Positions 27,001-38,062 are shown, counted from the first letter of the stretch. The stretch is 64,000 nt of DNA from Xiphias gladius (GCF_016859285.1 NC_053402.1:24508056-24572055), one strand, 5' to 3'. Made by a program: numbers and translations. Notes: generated from the sequence alone by a model not told the origin.

Positions 27001-29527
27001 ATTGATTAACTCTCAGATCCTTTTGCACATTTAAAAGTCGCAACACCACAGTGGGAAATTGCCCCATTACAAGTAAAAGCCCTGCCCTGAAAACGTATTG
27101 AGGTCAAAGTATGGAACTTTTTTTGTAGAATCAAAACAAAGTATTTACTGTCTTAGGCCTCACAATGGCTCCTGTTAGTGTCTTATTACCATAAGTGCTT
27201 GAGCATCATTTTTAACGTTATAGCTCGTCAAGATGGAACTAAGGTTAGTTTAACCTGTAACAGTGCATCCTGATCTAAGTAACTAAAGCTCTCAGATAAA
27301 TGTAGAGCAGCAAAAAGTGCATAGTTTCCATTCAGATGTTCTGGACTCAAGATATAAAGCAGCATAAAATGAAAATGTCGAGCTTAATCAACCACTATAG
27401 GTTTTCCTGGTAGACACTGGGCATCCTCACAGAGACCAAGCAGTCAGCCGTCCACGAGGAAAACCTGGGTCAAGGCCCATTCAGGTGAATTACCAATGAC
27501 ATGCCCATTTTCTCTTTTTTTAATGTTTGGTTGAGTTCTTGTTCTGTCGGTTTGTGGCCGTTGTCCTTTTTTCAGGATGCATTTTAAACTCCTCCTTTGT
27601 ATTGTTGTATCCTACCTGAAGAGCCGAGTGCACAAAAATTTCAGTCATCTGTTGAAGTTCTTGCTTTTTATGTCCGAAAAGAAAAAAGGAACAGAATAAT
27701 AATAACGATAATAATGATGATAATGATGATGATGATGATGATGATGACAGTCTCCTGGTTGGAGAGTGGAGCGAGTTGTTATTGTCATGGAGACGATCGC
27801 AGCAAAGCTGCGGCGGAAAACTGGAACTTCCAGCTATGCCAGAACTATGTGGGGCTTTTTTCTTATTATTCTCCTACTGTATTTAATTGTCCTCACGGAC
27901 AAGATCATCTCCGCCATTTGTCTGTGAGTTATTCTGTTGAGTCTTGAGTTGATTTTAATAAAAAAATAAAATAAAATAAAGGGAAAAAATGTGTAATTTC
28001 TAACATGAAATATCCGACAGTGGTCACTTTACCGAAACGTAAATTTTTTTTTATTTTTATTTTTTCTGACCCTCCAGAGTAAAGACACTACCTGGCGGTC
28101 GGGACTGTGACACGTCTGTTCGTATTTTCAGGTTTGGTGCTGGTGACGGATGCAATCGCGGCGATGGGTCTTCCTCCCGGTCGCCACACTCTGGGCCAGC
28201 AGGTCATCGAGATCCAGGGCCTCCACGCTTACGTGGCAGGTCTCGCACTCTTTTCAGTTTTAAAATAGATCAACAAATGATCTGTTGGCAGTAGAAGCAG
28301 TTGCGATGCACTTGTAGAGGGCTGCACTGTATGTGTGGCAAAATGTTGACGTGTTGGACCTGTAGAATGAGGGCTGAGGTCTTATGACCTAGACTCCCTC
28401 CATCGGTCTGATTCCCGTGCCGTTGACGGCGCTTTGAGCTTTAATCGATGTCCCGTCTCTCTTCTGAACTCCATTGTCACTGCACTCTCTCTGTCTCTCA
28501 GGCACTAAGACCCTCAGCGGCAGCATAGCCACAATGGATATGTGTGTGCGGCACTTCAGGCAGGCTTCAGGTGAGTGTGTGTCACTTGGTTTCAGATCCG
28601 ATTGGATCCACTTGTAATTTCCACCGGTATAATGAAAGCTCACTGGGAAGGCGGTGAGCGAAAAAAGTCTCCTGCAAGACGTGGTTAGAGGGTTTATACT
28701 TTTCAGTTCTTTGTGTTGTGTCCAAGGATTTTCTCTCTGTACCTGATGTTTAGTTGTAAAAACAGAACTCTTTATAACTGTGGTCCAGTTTAGCTCAACA
28801 CTCGATATTTGAGGTGAAAAGACAAACAAACAAACAAACAGCGGCATATCCTCCGTGATCATCTTCGTAGCTCTGACTTGAAGTTATTACTGCTCCTTAC
28901 TGCAGCGAGAACAGAATTGTTACTGGCCGGTCAGTTGTGACACTCGAGCGGTCTTGCTCCGTCTATTGAACGCTGCTCTGCCACTGTGTTTGGGGACGGA
29001 GGTCTGCAGGTCTGACTCGGACACTCGTTGAACCACCTGCAGAGTTTTTATCTGCAGACTCCCGCTGCCTTCTCCTCGTCTTTGTCACACAGCTGAGCTG
29101 TAACCTGTGGCATGAAGGGTAAACGGGAGAGACTGCTGCAGGTGGAAAGCTGATCCAGCTACATTCATGCAGCCACCGAGCACTTTATTAGGAACCCCGT
29201 ACTAAGACTGGGTATTAACAGAACAGCCTCAGTTCTCTGTGGCCTGGATCCAAAATCATTTCTGCTGATTTGGCAGCTGCACATTCACGCTGCCAGTCTC
29301 CTGTTCTACCACAGAGGTAGAACGCTGGATCTAGATCTGGAGACTGGGGGGGGCCACTGGAGTCCACTGAACTCAGTGTCATGTTCATGAAACCATTTTG
29401 AGACGACTTTTGCTTTGTGACATGGAGCATTATCCTGCAGGAAGTGGCCGTTAGAAGGTGGTGAGCTGTGGCCATAAAGTGAAGCACATGGTCAGCAACA
29501 ATACTCAGACAGGATGTGACATTCAAA

Positions 29528-29568
<41 letters not shown>

Positions 29569-29855
29569 AACAGGCTGCAGCATAGAAGCAGCTCTGGAAG
29601 CTGCCTCGCTGCATCCGGCTCAACTTCTGGGTATCAGCCACAAGAAGGGAAACCTGGACTACGGCTCAGACGCAGGTCAGGATCTGCTGCGTCAGCACAG
29701 CAAAAAAAAAAAAAAAAAACCCCCACATCATTTCTGCAGCCTTCATTGTGTAATACACACACTCCTCTTTCGCAGACCTCGTTTTGCTTGACGACGCCCT
29801 CAACGTCAAAGCTACCTATATTTCTGGAGAGGAGGTTTGGAGGAAAGGACCATAG
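20690..29855 (+). CDS. amdhd2: N-acetylglucosamine-6-phosphate deacetylase, 11 coding exons
   Basis: Cytosolic amidohydrolase removing acetate from GlcNAc-6-P to give glucosamine-6-P, a catabolic counterweight to the hexosamine pathway. Exons: 20690-20772, 20878-21014, 21653-21792, 22494-22548, 23167-23379, 24578-24666, 25263-25407, 28132-28239, 28502-28570, 29574-29675, 29776-29855. All junctions are GT-AG and join in frame to 1221 nt (406 aa; human about 409). Metal ligands of the family are present: Glu143 (HLEGPF), His211 (GHSVA), His232 ([10 protein letters not shown]). The substrate-site ADGIHTNP and catalytic Asp294 ([12 protein letters not shown]) are also there. The start [12 protein letters not shown] is the only ATG fitting the family N-terminus. 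No disabling change is seen. Intron 6 carries a Tc1-like element upstream of exon 6 (23794-24443) and intron 9 a Tc1 relic. Confidence 0.96.
20774..20876 (+). repeat. (AC)n at donor and (GT)n at acceptor of the same 105-nt intron
   Basis: amdhd2 intron 1 begins GTACGACACACAC... with an AC run to about 20808 and ends with GCGCGTGTGTGTGTGTGTGTGCGCGTGTGCAG (20846-20877). The two runs are complementary and could pair, bringing the splice sites together across a loop of about 40 nt. Confidence 0.9.
21017..21058 (+). repeat. (CA)n just after the amdhd2 exon 2 donor
   Basis: CA run starting within the GTACGC donor context of intron 2. The acceptor of this intron (CTCTCCCTCCAG) is an ordinary pyrimidine tract. 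Confidence 0.9.
22331..22401. repeat. Near-perfect 28-bp inverted repeat (hairpin), 15-nt spacer
   Basis: Arm 22331-22358 (TAAAGCCTCAAGTCTTTGAG + GCTCAACG) pairs with 22374-22401 at 26 of 28 positions; one of the two exceptions is a G-T wobble. It lies in amdhd2 intron 3, about 90 nt upstream of exon 4. It could be a small transposon remnant or a transcribed hairpin. Confidence 0.85.
22690..23040 (+). repeat. Dispersed repeat with a second copy at about 58920-59120
   Basis: Shares CTCTAAAAACTCCTC, AAACAGCTGCT, GACAAACAGGAGGAA-type text and GGGGACTATTTTCAGCGGCGGATTAATCC with the copy downstream of stub1. Located in amdhd2 intron 4, just upstream of exon 5. Class unknown. Confidence 0.75.
23794..24443 (-). 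mobile_element. Non-autonomous Tc1/mariner-type element with about 170-bp inverted ends
   Basis: Left end AAGTCCAGACCATAAGTATTTGGACAG is matched by the reverse complement of the right end (CTGTCCAGATACGTACGGTCTGG). The inverted similarity continues for about 170 bp (TCAGCTCATTCAATCTGAAATAAAAT..., CATCAGTCTAGAAAG). TA dinucleotides flank both ends, as expected for TA target duplication. The short interior resembles the minus-strand end of a Tc1-like transposase (TGACTGCCTGAAGTCTTGGACCC) but codes for nothing intact. It sits about 130 nt upstream of amdhd2 exon 6. Confidence 0.85.
26860..27015 (+). repeat. hAT-like small element, partial
   Basis: Contains ATTTGAGAAGCTGGAACTGG, CTATTTTATCAAAATAGTTGCCAATTAATTTG and GATTGATTAAC, the right half of the family seen complete at 32829-33165. 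Confidence 0.7.
27040..27365 (+). repeat. hAT-like 'aagtaaaagta' family, degraded
   Basis: Contains CAACACCACAGTGGGAAATTGCCCCATTACAAGTAAAAGCCCTGCC, then CTAAGTAACTAAAGCTCTCAGATAAATGTAGAGC, matching the left and right parts of the family at 8850 and 58408. Confidence 0.65.
27693..27748 (+). repeat. (GAT)n/(AAT)n trinucleotide microsatellite
   Basis: AATAATAACGATAATAATGATGATAATGATGATGATGATGATGATG run in amdhd2 intron 7. Confidence 0.9.
29170..29528 (-). mobile_element. Tc1-like transposon relic
   Basis: Starts with the end sequence GAGCACTTTATTAGGAACCCC. It continues with text I recognise as the minus strand of the widespread fish Tc1 family: TGTCATGTTCATGAAACCATTTTGAGACGA, TTTGTGACATGGAGCATTATCCTGCAGGAAGTGG and ACATGGTCAGCAACAATACTCAGACAGG. 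Truncated; no intact transposase. Same family as 63500-64000. It occupies amdhd2 intron 9 and abuts the TG repeat before exon 10. Confidence 0.85.
29529..29566 (+). repeat. (TG)n, 7 nt upstream of the amdhd2 exon 10 acceptor
   Basis: Pure TG run followed by TTTTAACAG and exon 10. It separates the Tc1 relic from the exon. Confidence 0.95.
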
Positions 29856-30059
29856 AGGACGAAGCAACCGCGCCGATGGAAACTGGCCCGGCAGCCGGGA
29901 CCCTCCGTGCCTTCAGGGGACGCCGTTACCCACAGAACCACAAATCTGTTGAATGTTTTAACTCACCAGAACACACAGCAGAGTTTGGCTTTGGTTGCTC
30001 CACTTTCTCCTTCACGGTTTAAAAGACTGACGTTTAGGTATTTTTAACCCAAGCTGGAA

Positions 30060-30150
30060 AACTTAGTACAGAAATTCCTGTTGCCCCAGAGGATGAATCT
30101 TAAACTATTTGGTCACACCCTGACTTTTCATGTAACAGAGCCAGAAGTCA
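30060..30150 (+). repeat. Percomorph interspersed repeat fragment
   Basis: GAAATTCCTGTTGCCCCAGAGGATGAATCTTAAAC and CACACCCTGACTTTTCATGTAAC resemble the family at 6020-6376. Confidence 0.5.
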
Positions 30151-30234
30151 AAGCTTCCGCTTGTCAGACGCTTCAGTCAATGACGAAAAAACCTCTGAGC
30201 AAGGGACAGAATTCCTGCCTCGGCTCTACTTCTC

Positions 30235-30240
30235 AATAAA
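30235..30240 (+). terminator. Candidate amdhd2 polyadenylation signal
   Basis: AATAAA 380 nt after the amdhd2 stop (TCTCAATAAATTCAGC). First canonical hexamer downstream; followed by GT-rich TTTAGTTTGGTCTG. Confidence 0.5.
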
Positions 30241-32399
30241 TTCAGCTTTCGTTTAGTTTGGTCTGAAAAGCTGAGTAAAGTCGTGCCTGGATTAGCCTGT
30301 TTGGGGGCCCCCCAAGTTCTCAGCTGGACCCCTGTTCCCTCCAAGTTCCCTTCAAATAGAGCAACACACAGCACACCGTTGCTACTGCACTGGGTTACTA
30401 GTCACAGGAAGTACCGTTCGGTTTTCTCTAGGTCAGGTAGTTGGTGGTAATTTGATGAAACGAGCTTTTATTTTGGAAAATGCACCACGTGAGCATAATG
30501 TAATAAAAATACAGTTCATATAGAAAGTAGTGCTCGTTAAATTTACCGTGATTCAACATTATAAAGCAATCAGACTTGAAAACATCCGCGGTGCGGGAAT
30601 AATCTTTATAGGCCCTTTAATAAAGGTGTTAGATTTTGACACAGGACCCCGGTGGTAACAGGATATGTCCAAAGATTACGTAGCAATGCAGGATCCAAAC
30701 GATATTTCTCTTTGGTAGTTGTGATTTCAGCTCAAAGGAAGCAGGAAAACCCGAATCGAGAACCTGAGGCGTCTGGGGCCCCTGGAGGTCCGGGGCCACA
30801 AGGCAGCCACCCACTAGAATGTACGGCCGAGCCTGACAATCTGGGTCTTAGTTGTCCCGAACAGGCCACCGTACAGGGGACAAACCCTCAGATGCAGGTA
30901 ACGACGTGACTCTTTTCTAGCGCCACCCTCAGGACAATCTGTACATTTTTCTGATGCATAAGTGATAAAGACATAACAATAGCAAAGTTGTCCACGGTTA
31001 TGAAGGGTTCTGCACTTCCTGCGAGAGACAGGCTGTGTTTGCCTGTGTCCGGATACTCCTCTTATCGTATTTTAATCACGTTAGATAGATGCGATTTAAA
31101 GGGAGACGACGTGGCACGAAGCTGGATAAATCACCTGTCACCGAATGTTACTGTAACGTGGTCGTTCCTCTCCTGAGCAATAACGTTCCCCGTCGTCATA
31201 TCGTGTAGTTTGTGTGTGTGTGTGGGGGGGTTTTCTGTTGTTAGCGTAGTGGAGGACCCCAGACTGCTACTATCCCTCGAGTCTTTACAGCTCACGGCTC
31301 GCTACAGCCAACGCACAGGGACGACACCCGTGTTTTGAAGTATCACATCAGCATTTTTGTATCACTTAAAAGGGAAGTCACTCTTTTGTGGAACTGCTGA
31401 CAGCTCAGGCATCTGGAATGTAGCAAGGGGCCCCGAATAGACCGGTTTGTTTTTGTTTTGTAAGATGTAACAAGCCAAAAGGTTTGGAGACCGCTGGCTT
31501 GATCTTCAACAAAGCGCTGTATTCTGTAAGCATGTCAGATTTTTCTATGCAAAATGAGTAAAACGTCCAGTTCTTCCCTGTCACTGTTCTACATAAATAA
31601 AATTCGACCTGACTTCCCTCTGAACTGCCGTGGAGTTAAAGGGTATGAAGTAGGACGACATGGAAACACTCCGGGGACACCTCACCCGACACCACTGAGG
31701 AGCCCAGCTGTGTTTCCAGCCTACTCTGATAGTTTCACTGTTTCAGGGTTTATCTTGTTCCCTGGTGAACGGCCCAAACACAGAGGCCAAATATTCCTAC
31801 ATTTGTTTAAAGTAGGCCGACTTCGCCATCAGCAGTTCCTGTTTGCTGTGTAGCAATAGATTCACCGACAATCTCCAATTAGACGCTTTCATGCCGAAGT
31901 AAACTTAAAAATCGGATCATTTTGAGGCAAGTTCCGCCGTTCTACGGAGCGTCCTTTTTTTTGTCCACATGAAAACCCGCCCAGTCCGGCCGGACAGCGC
32001 GACCGTTAAATCAAACCCCGCTTTAATGGCGGGCCAAACAAACAGTTCATTTCTCCCGTGCAGGAGAACAACGGGCGAAGGTTATAACGAAGGTCTGCGT
32101 CCGCATAAATTGTCCTTCACTCACCATGACGAACTTCTTTAGAAAAATCCACAAAATAACAACTTTTACTAGGATCGGGACCGGAGGCATTTAACACGAA
32201 CGAATCTTCATCTTCACCGGAGAAGAGGTCGATACGTCCCGAACGCCGCCCGGTGTCCTGTCCCGAAAACGTCCCCGGAGAGGACTGGTCCACGGCGGAG
32301 GGCTGAAGGAGAAGCGCGCCAAGCTGAACCCGGTAAGGCCGGAATTAAGAGGAAGCAGCCTTCAAAATAAGAGACTCTAGCCAGGTTTTAGTTTTTGAA
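30241..32399. other. Intergenic, amdhd2 to capn15
   Basis: No gene recognised on either strand. A (GT)n/G-run lies at 31211-31230. TAACAAGCCAAAAGGTTTGGAGACCGCTGG (31466-31496) looks like the end of a 'ggttcccaacc' repeat. Confidence 0.45.
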
Positions 32400-32578
32400 T
32401 AGAGTTATAAATTATAAAATGTTAGAGGATAGTGAAAATGTTACCTGTCAAATTTTGGCGTTTTTGCTCAGAAAAATTACCAAAAAAAAAAAATTTGATT
32501 ATCAAAATAGTTGTCGATCAATTTTCTGTCCGTCCGCTGGTCAATTAATCGGCTAATTGTTGCAGCTCACTCACGTTT
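32400..32578 (+). repeat. hAT-like small element, right half
   Basis: TTTGATTATCAAAATAGTTGTCGATCAATTTTC and GTCAATTAATCGGCTAATTGTTGCAGCTC mark the right end of the family. Confidence 0.75.
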
Positions 32579-32828
32579 GACGACCTTGAAAACCAGATCT
32601 CTTCGGATTCCGGACCGTTAGTCAGACGTGACAGGCAAGTTAAAGACTTCGCTCCCGGTTCTGTGACGTTGTGCTGCCGGTTTTAACCATTTTTTTGACA
32701 TTTTACAGAATTACACTTTATGAGTTTATCCGATAAAACTGACAAAGTTATCGATAGTTGAAATGACGATTAGTGGCAATCCAAGTCATTGTACTACAGT
32801 AACAGCTTGGTACCAAACTTGTTTCTGT

Positions 32829-33165
32829 AGCGCTGCAACCGAGGGTTATTTTCATTCTAGTTTAGTCTTCGGAAAATTTTCTCTACTGATTAATGAACCA
32901 TCCAGACTCATGAAATATTAGAAACTAAGGGTCATATCTCCCGATGGGTTGTTCTGTCCGACCAACGGTCCCCGACCCACGGATTCCCAGTTTACTGTCA
33001 CGTGTGAAAAGGAAAAACGCCAGCTGCTCACATTTAAGAGGCCGGAACCCGAGAATGAACATTTTCTCTCAAAGTGACTGAACCGATGACTCGATTATCA
33101 GAATAGTTGCCAGGTCGATTTGTGTGAAGAAAGTCACTGATCAATCAACTCGAGCTGTTTTTTTT
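32829..33165 (+). repeat. hAT-like small element, near full length
   Basis: Starts TAGCGCTGCAACCGAGGGTTATTTTCATT, contains CCCAGTTTACTGTCACGTG and TTTAAGAGGCCGGAACC, and ends AGAATAGTTGCCAGGTCGATTTG...GATCAATCAACTCGAGCTG. Diverged inverted ends. About 340 bp. Confidence 0.75.
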
Positions 33166-33299
33166 TTGTTTTCCAGACTGTGACACGGTCACGTGACCTG
33201 TCACCAGGTGCTTCATGCTGAGGCCACGTGGCTGTTAACGGATGCAGTTTTCACACGCGTCCTCGTGCATCGTCACCTGTGGACGTTTTGTTTTTTGCC

Positions 33300-34140
33300 T
33301 GAGAGAGGCTGCGGCCCCCGTTGGCCAGTGGGGATTTTATTTTGAACGAAGTGGCAGGAAGTGTGTGTCGCGCACGGCGGCTTGACGGCGACGGCGAGGG
33401 GAGCCGTGGTGACTGTGCAGATGGGGGCTTAGATGACGGAGGACGCGCGGAGACCTCGGGCAGCTGGTTAGGACTCGCCGCCCCCCGTCTCGCAGAAGCG
33501 GTCCGGTCTGCGGCCGCGTAAGTCCGGCTCGTCTCCGCGCCCTCGTGGTGCTCTGCAGTTTCTCACTCAGCCGCCGGCTGCGCCAGCTGCGCCGGCTGCA
33601 CTGCAGGTGCACCAGCTTACCTGAAGTCTGCGTGAACTTCGGCGTCGAGGCGCAGGGGAACCCGCGTGGATTGGCGTCGCTTCTGACTGCGAACGGCGTA
33701 AAAACCGCGTCCATCCAGTCTCACTCGCTCAAATTTCAGCCTTGACTGTACCGATCGTTATGTCTTCACCCAGAGACAGAAAAGAGACGCGCTGACAAAT
33801 CAGGCAGAGGAGGACGCGAACCCCAGGAGATCTGGTTCGGAATTTAGGAGAACACCAGCAGTGGATTTCGCTCCGGTGCGTCCGCCGATCGGCGCGTCTT
33901 TGTCCCGAGCTTTCGAAGTGTGAGCTCCCGGGGTTACCGGAGACATTTCAAGTCCTCGTTCAAGGACAAAACCGTGGAGACGGGAGGGAAGGAGCCGAAG
34001 CGGCCGGATACCAAACCGGCGGCATGTGACATCTGTCTGCAGCCGAAAGACCGGTGTGAGCAGCGGCCACCCGCCGAGGTTTCTCTGAATCCGGTCTCTC
34101 CGCTACTTTGTCCCCGCCACAGCTGAAATACCCAGGACTA
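33300..34140 (+). promoter_or_regulatory. CpG-rich block, candidate capn15 promoter and non-coding first exon
   Basis: Dense CpG (GGCGACGGCGAGGGGAGCCG, CTCGCAGAAGCGGTCCGG). A strong donor-like GCGTAAGT lies at 33516-33523. The nearest downstream plus-strand gene is capn15, whose first coding exon is preceded by an acceptor-like TTTTTGCTCCAG (38562-38573). A spliced 5' UTR from here is therefore plausible. No coding potential recognised. Confidence 0.4.
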
Positions 34141-34489
34141 CTAAACTCAATTGGTTGAGCTCCACGGAGTCCGGGCACCGCGATGGAGAGAGGTCTTCCA
34201 CCGGCGCGAGAGTCCTCTGCTGCAGGTCTGTCCGTCGGGTCTTCGCGCCCTGAATGTTGGCCCGTGGCGTGGCGATCGCACATTCACGGTAGAACTGACC
34301 GTGCAGGGTAATCGGTACTCTGAATTCTAGCTACTGTCTCAGAAGTCTCTCTCTCCCCAGAATATGACGCCACGGTTTGGGTTCCAGAGTCCGTAGATGC
34401 CGCGCTGGTCGTCTGCCGGAGGAAGTTGTGACCTTGTGTGGTGGGTTTAAACGCGCGTCCTTCTAAAACCAGCCCGCGTCTTTCCACTT

Positions 34490-34560
34490 AGAGCTGCAAC
34501 CAAAGATTATTTTTTACCTTCGATTCATCTGCAGATTATTTTCCCAATCAGCTGCTTTGT
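34490..34560 (+). repeat. hAT-like small element terminus
   Basis: AGAGCTGCAACCAAAGATTATTTTTTACCTTCGATTCATCTGCAGATTATTTT is the left end of the family. Confidence 0.65.
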
Positions 34561-34676
34561 CTCTAATACCCCAGAGAGTAGTGAAACCCCCCATAATCAT
34601 TTCTGAGAGCCCGGGCCTCGGTCTGGTCCTCTGCCTCCGCCTCTTTCAGGGCCCCTCCGCTTGGACCCGCGGCGCC

Positions 34677-34835
34677 ATGGGAAGTTCCACCTCCTCCCTC
34701 GTCGAAGAGGCCGAGGGTGAGGGCGCCCCGGGGTGCGGCCCTGCCCCCGTCCCCCGTCATGGGGTGTCTGAGGAGCAGCCAGAGCACCTTCATCCCCCGG
34801 CAGCTTCCCCGACCCGGCAGGCACCGAGAGCGCAG
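34677..34835 (+). CDS. Unassigned candidate coding exon with N-myristoylation-like start
   Basis: 53 codons from an ATG in a strong Kozak context (GGCGCCATGG), beginning MGSSTSSLVEEAEGE, and ending exactly at a consensus donor (GCGCAG|GTGAGT, phase 0). Gly2 followed by Ser/Thr/Ser fits an N-myristoyl start. The rest is rich in Pro, Ala, Glu and His and matches no family I recognise. No partner exon can be assigned with confidence; one phase-0 acceptor (TTTCCAG) precedes 36128. It could be a 5' exon of capn15, a small separate gene or chance in CpG-rich DNA. Joining it to the capn15 acceptor at 38574 would put it out of frame. Confidence 0.25.
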
Positions 34836-34839
34836 GTGA

Positions 34840-36240
34840 GTGTGTGTGTGGGGGGTCAAGCACGGCGGCAGCCAGTCACGCGGAGCGAAAGTAGTCCAAG
34901 CTCCAGGGGGGCACTCTGGTCCTGGAGGAGACCTGAGGAGCCGGAGCAGCTTGAGATTTCAGGGGTTCCCCGCGGAAATTTGTTTTTAACGGTCCATGGT
35001 AGAAAACCAAAAACGGGCACCTCCCAAGCTGAGTGCGTTTATTAGCTGCGTTTCGATCAAGCGACCTGCTGAAGTCACTTCAATCCGTCACATGAAGCAG
35101 ATGCTGAGGCATCTTGTGCTGCAGGCTGAGTTCAACCGGCCACTTCGCTCATTAGGTACGAGGCCCCGTGTTTCCTTTCACCTCGGGCCCAGAAAGATTT
35201 TTAGCTCGTGGAAATGGAACCGTTCCTTAGGAAGCCCTGGTTTCACGACTGAGATAAGCTCACAAAGTTTCTTTGCGGTCTGATGAGGGGAGTCTGAGTA
35301 AACGCCATCGGCTCCGGGTGTAGATTCGGATCTTTGCCCTCGGGTTCATCTCACCTGCCCATGAACCCCAGACCCCCGAGGTGCCTCAGTTCCCTCGGCT
35401 GGGTTAACAGCCCGCTCCCAGCCGCCGTTTTCTGGCCCCTCCGGCTCTTCCCGGATGCCACGGTGGAGTTCGGACCCTCCTGCCAGCCGCTGCACACCGG
35501 GCGCCCTGAGGTCAGGGTCCGCGCAACCACACGCTCAGCACAAAGCAGAGACGCAGCCCCGAGGGTCGCCCAACCGCGCGCTCTCCGGTCCTCGGCGGAG
35601 ATTCTGTCCCCGGAAAGTCACCAAGGGAGTTTTCAGTGCTCCGGCACAGCTCTGACCCAGGTCGTCCGCCAGGGTCGCAGGGTCCACAGCCCCAAACCAG
35701 GGCGCGTATCTTATCGGTCTATGATCCGCCCGCTGCCACGATGTCCCGACCTCCATCGGACTCCGCGCCACCGGGGGTCAAGTTACTCGCCGACAGGAAG
35801 CGTGACGCCCCCGTGGGACGTGGCGATTGGACGACAGACTCCGGTCCGGAAATGCACACGTGGGCTCTCCACGGGGGATTCGGATCTGCGGACCATTGTA
35901 CACGAGGTTTGATGCACGGGGCTCAAAACACCGTTTGTAAAGCGTCGAGAAGAACGAAGTAGCGGTGGCATCTGAAAAAAAGAACCTCAGAGTTGTGTGA
36001 AACAGTTTCACAAAACATAAAATGATTTCTTCCTTACTCAGCTTTTCCAATGATTCGGCCACGCGAGGCGGAATCGCCCGGATGTCAGGTGTTTCTGTAG
36101 AGCTGTTTTTTCCTCCCTTGTTTCCAGATGTGGATGGTGAATCCAGAGCGCTGGGAACGTTCCCGCCTCACACCTTCTCGACATTGTCAGGCGGAGGACG
36201 AGGCGCAGCAGAGGCCTCGAGTGTTGGTGGGGGTTAAAGG
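34840..36240. other. CpG-rich intergenic block
   Basis: High CpG over 35330-35950. Several overlapping long open frames on both strands (for example 35334-35912 plus) share this feature because stops are rare in GC-rich DNA. No domain or conserved motif is seen. Possibly part of the capn15 5' regulatory region. Confidence 0.4.
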
Positions 36241-36699
36241 CATTAGAGGGGGGGGGGTCGTATTTTCTGAATGATTCAACAATGATGCGCGATGTGAGGC
36301 TCGATTTATCTGTAAGAAGAAGAAGCCTTATTTTTAATTACTATTCAGCAGCTTTCAAATCCAGATAACAAAGTGCTTCACTTGGGAAAATCAAGATTAA
36401 AACAATCAGCACTTCAATAGTGAAAGAATGGAGGATGAAAAAATCTTAAAAGACCAGGCCGAATTATATGATTGGATTTGACTGTGTGAGTTATCCAGAA
36501 GGTTGGAGGAGATTTTCAATCTCGTATAATCGATGGTTAAAATGACAGAAGGTGACGGTGGGTTTAGCATCTGGAGACGCCCATCGGTTGATGTGAGGAC
36601 CAGTTTTTCGTTCACAAACTGACGCAACCAGTAGAAATCTTGTGAAGTGTCTTTGGAAGGAAAAGGCGAAGGGATTCTGGGAAGTTGTTCCGTTAAAAC

Positions 36700-36993
36700 T
36701 TGGGCTGCAGCTACTGATTACTTCGCCGGTCGGCTTCGTGATTTATCGGGTGTTTGGTCCATAAAGTGTCAGATACTTTAAAAAGGTCGGTTGAAGGAAA
36801 AAGAGAGAATGGATCCAGTTTACTGTCAAAGGTGCCTGAGAAAACGGCGGATATCGGCACTTTAAGAGGCTGGAGCCGGTGGATCTGAGTCGTCTCTGCA
36901 CCAAAAAGTTTATAAAATGATAAACTGACAATGAAAACTGTTGTTCATTAAAATTCTCTCAGTAAATTAACTGACTAATCATTTCAGCCCTGG
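36700..36993 (+). repeat. hAT-like small element, full length
   Basis: From GGGCTGCAGCTACTGATTAC to ACTGACTAATCATTTCAGCCCTGG. Contains GTTTGGTCCATAAAGTGTCAGA, CCAGTTTACTGTCAAAGG and TTTAAGAGGCTGGAGCC. The ends are inverted copies of each other. Confidence 0.8.
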
Positions 36994-38060
36994 AGAAAAA
37001 GGGGAAATGAATTCATTTCAAAGTGCAAAAGCTTGAAAAACCTCCTAAGTAGCAAAGGAGCAAAGTATATTTTGCTTTCTCCTTTTCCTCATTAATTTCC
37101 ACCACGTGACCAAGTTGTACCTTTTAGGTACAGACTAGACTTCAACAAAAAAAAATGCGTCAGCAAATAAATTAAATACGTAAAAGTGACAGAAATGTTC
37201 TGAGACACCAGTGGACGTGAAGACCAGTCGTTGTCCACAGAGCGAAGCCGCCGACGGCTCAGTTTTTAGCATATTTAGTGGGAATCAGTGAAGCTGATGC
37301 AGGTGGAATCCGGGAAAACCGCTGCCCGAGAGGCAGTTTGCACCGCAGCGACCCGCCCTGGTCGGGCCGTGCTGGAAGTTTGAGGCTCGATGCCGAGCTA
37401 CTTGGAGCGCGGCTAGGGAATGTGGGCCAGCCCGTGGTGCCGGCCTCCGCGCGGACGTCCCGGCGATGTCTGCCTGGATTCCGCAACACAGATAATGTAG
37501 CCGTGTTCGTCTGTTTTACCGCTGGTGAAACGGCTGGGCCAGTACACGAGGAGGGCCAGAGACCACGTGGTTAGATCAGTCTCTGTGAGGCACCAGTTAA
37601 ACAACGGTTTCTGTTCCAACCGTTGCGCAGCTTCTTGACTCATTTCCATACAGGTGCATTTTCACTTTCTCTCCCCGAGCCACCGCAGGGTAAAGAAAAT
37701 ACAAAAACTGTTAATGCACCTATTTATAATCGGAGTTTTCCCTTCTCTTCCCGGGCTTTTTCTTCCCTCGGTCCTCTGGGATTTTGTGCTTCTGGAAACC
37801 AGAGTGCAGCTGAAGACTGCTCTGATGTTTTTGGCACTGCAGCTGCTATTGTCTGATACGCGTGGTGGTTATTACGTCAGTAAATTAGACCATTGTCCTG
37901 CCGGAATCACTGTTTCGGGGGGGGGGGTGCCAAAACTCTTCCGAACCTCTTCCGAAGACGTCGCGAAAACGCTCATTTACTGCTTCGTTCTGTCATCAGT
38001 TCAAGCGAAATGCCCCGTTTTCATAAGTCCGGTGGATGGTAGTTCCCACTTCAGGCCAAT
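36994..38060. other. Unique sequence upstream of capn15
   Basis: No recognised gene. Frames such as 37654-38064 plus (hydrophobic, 136 codons) lack a family signature. A G run lies at 37918-37927. Confidence 0.4.
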
Positions 38061-38062
38061 GT

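Larger units (their letters stand above)
25408..28131. other. amdhd2 intron 7
   Basis: Longest amdhd2 intron (2.7 kb). Its left half is unique sequence without recognised elements; repeats occupy 26860-27370 and 27690-27747. No exon of another gene seen. Confidence 0.6.

Noticed and set aside
35334..35912. 192-codon plus-strand open frame
   Set aside because: CpG-rich DNA with few stops in most frames; composition-driven, no homology recognised.
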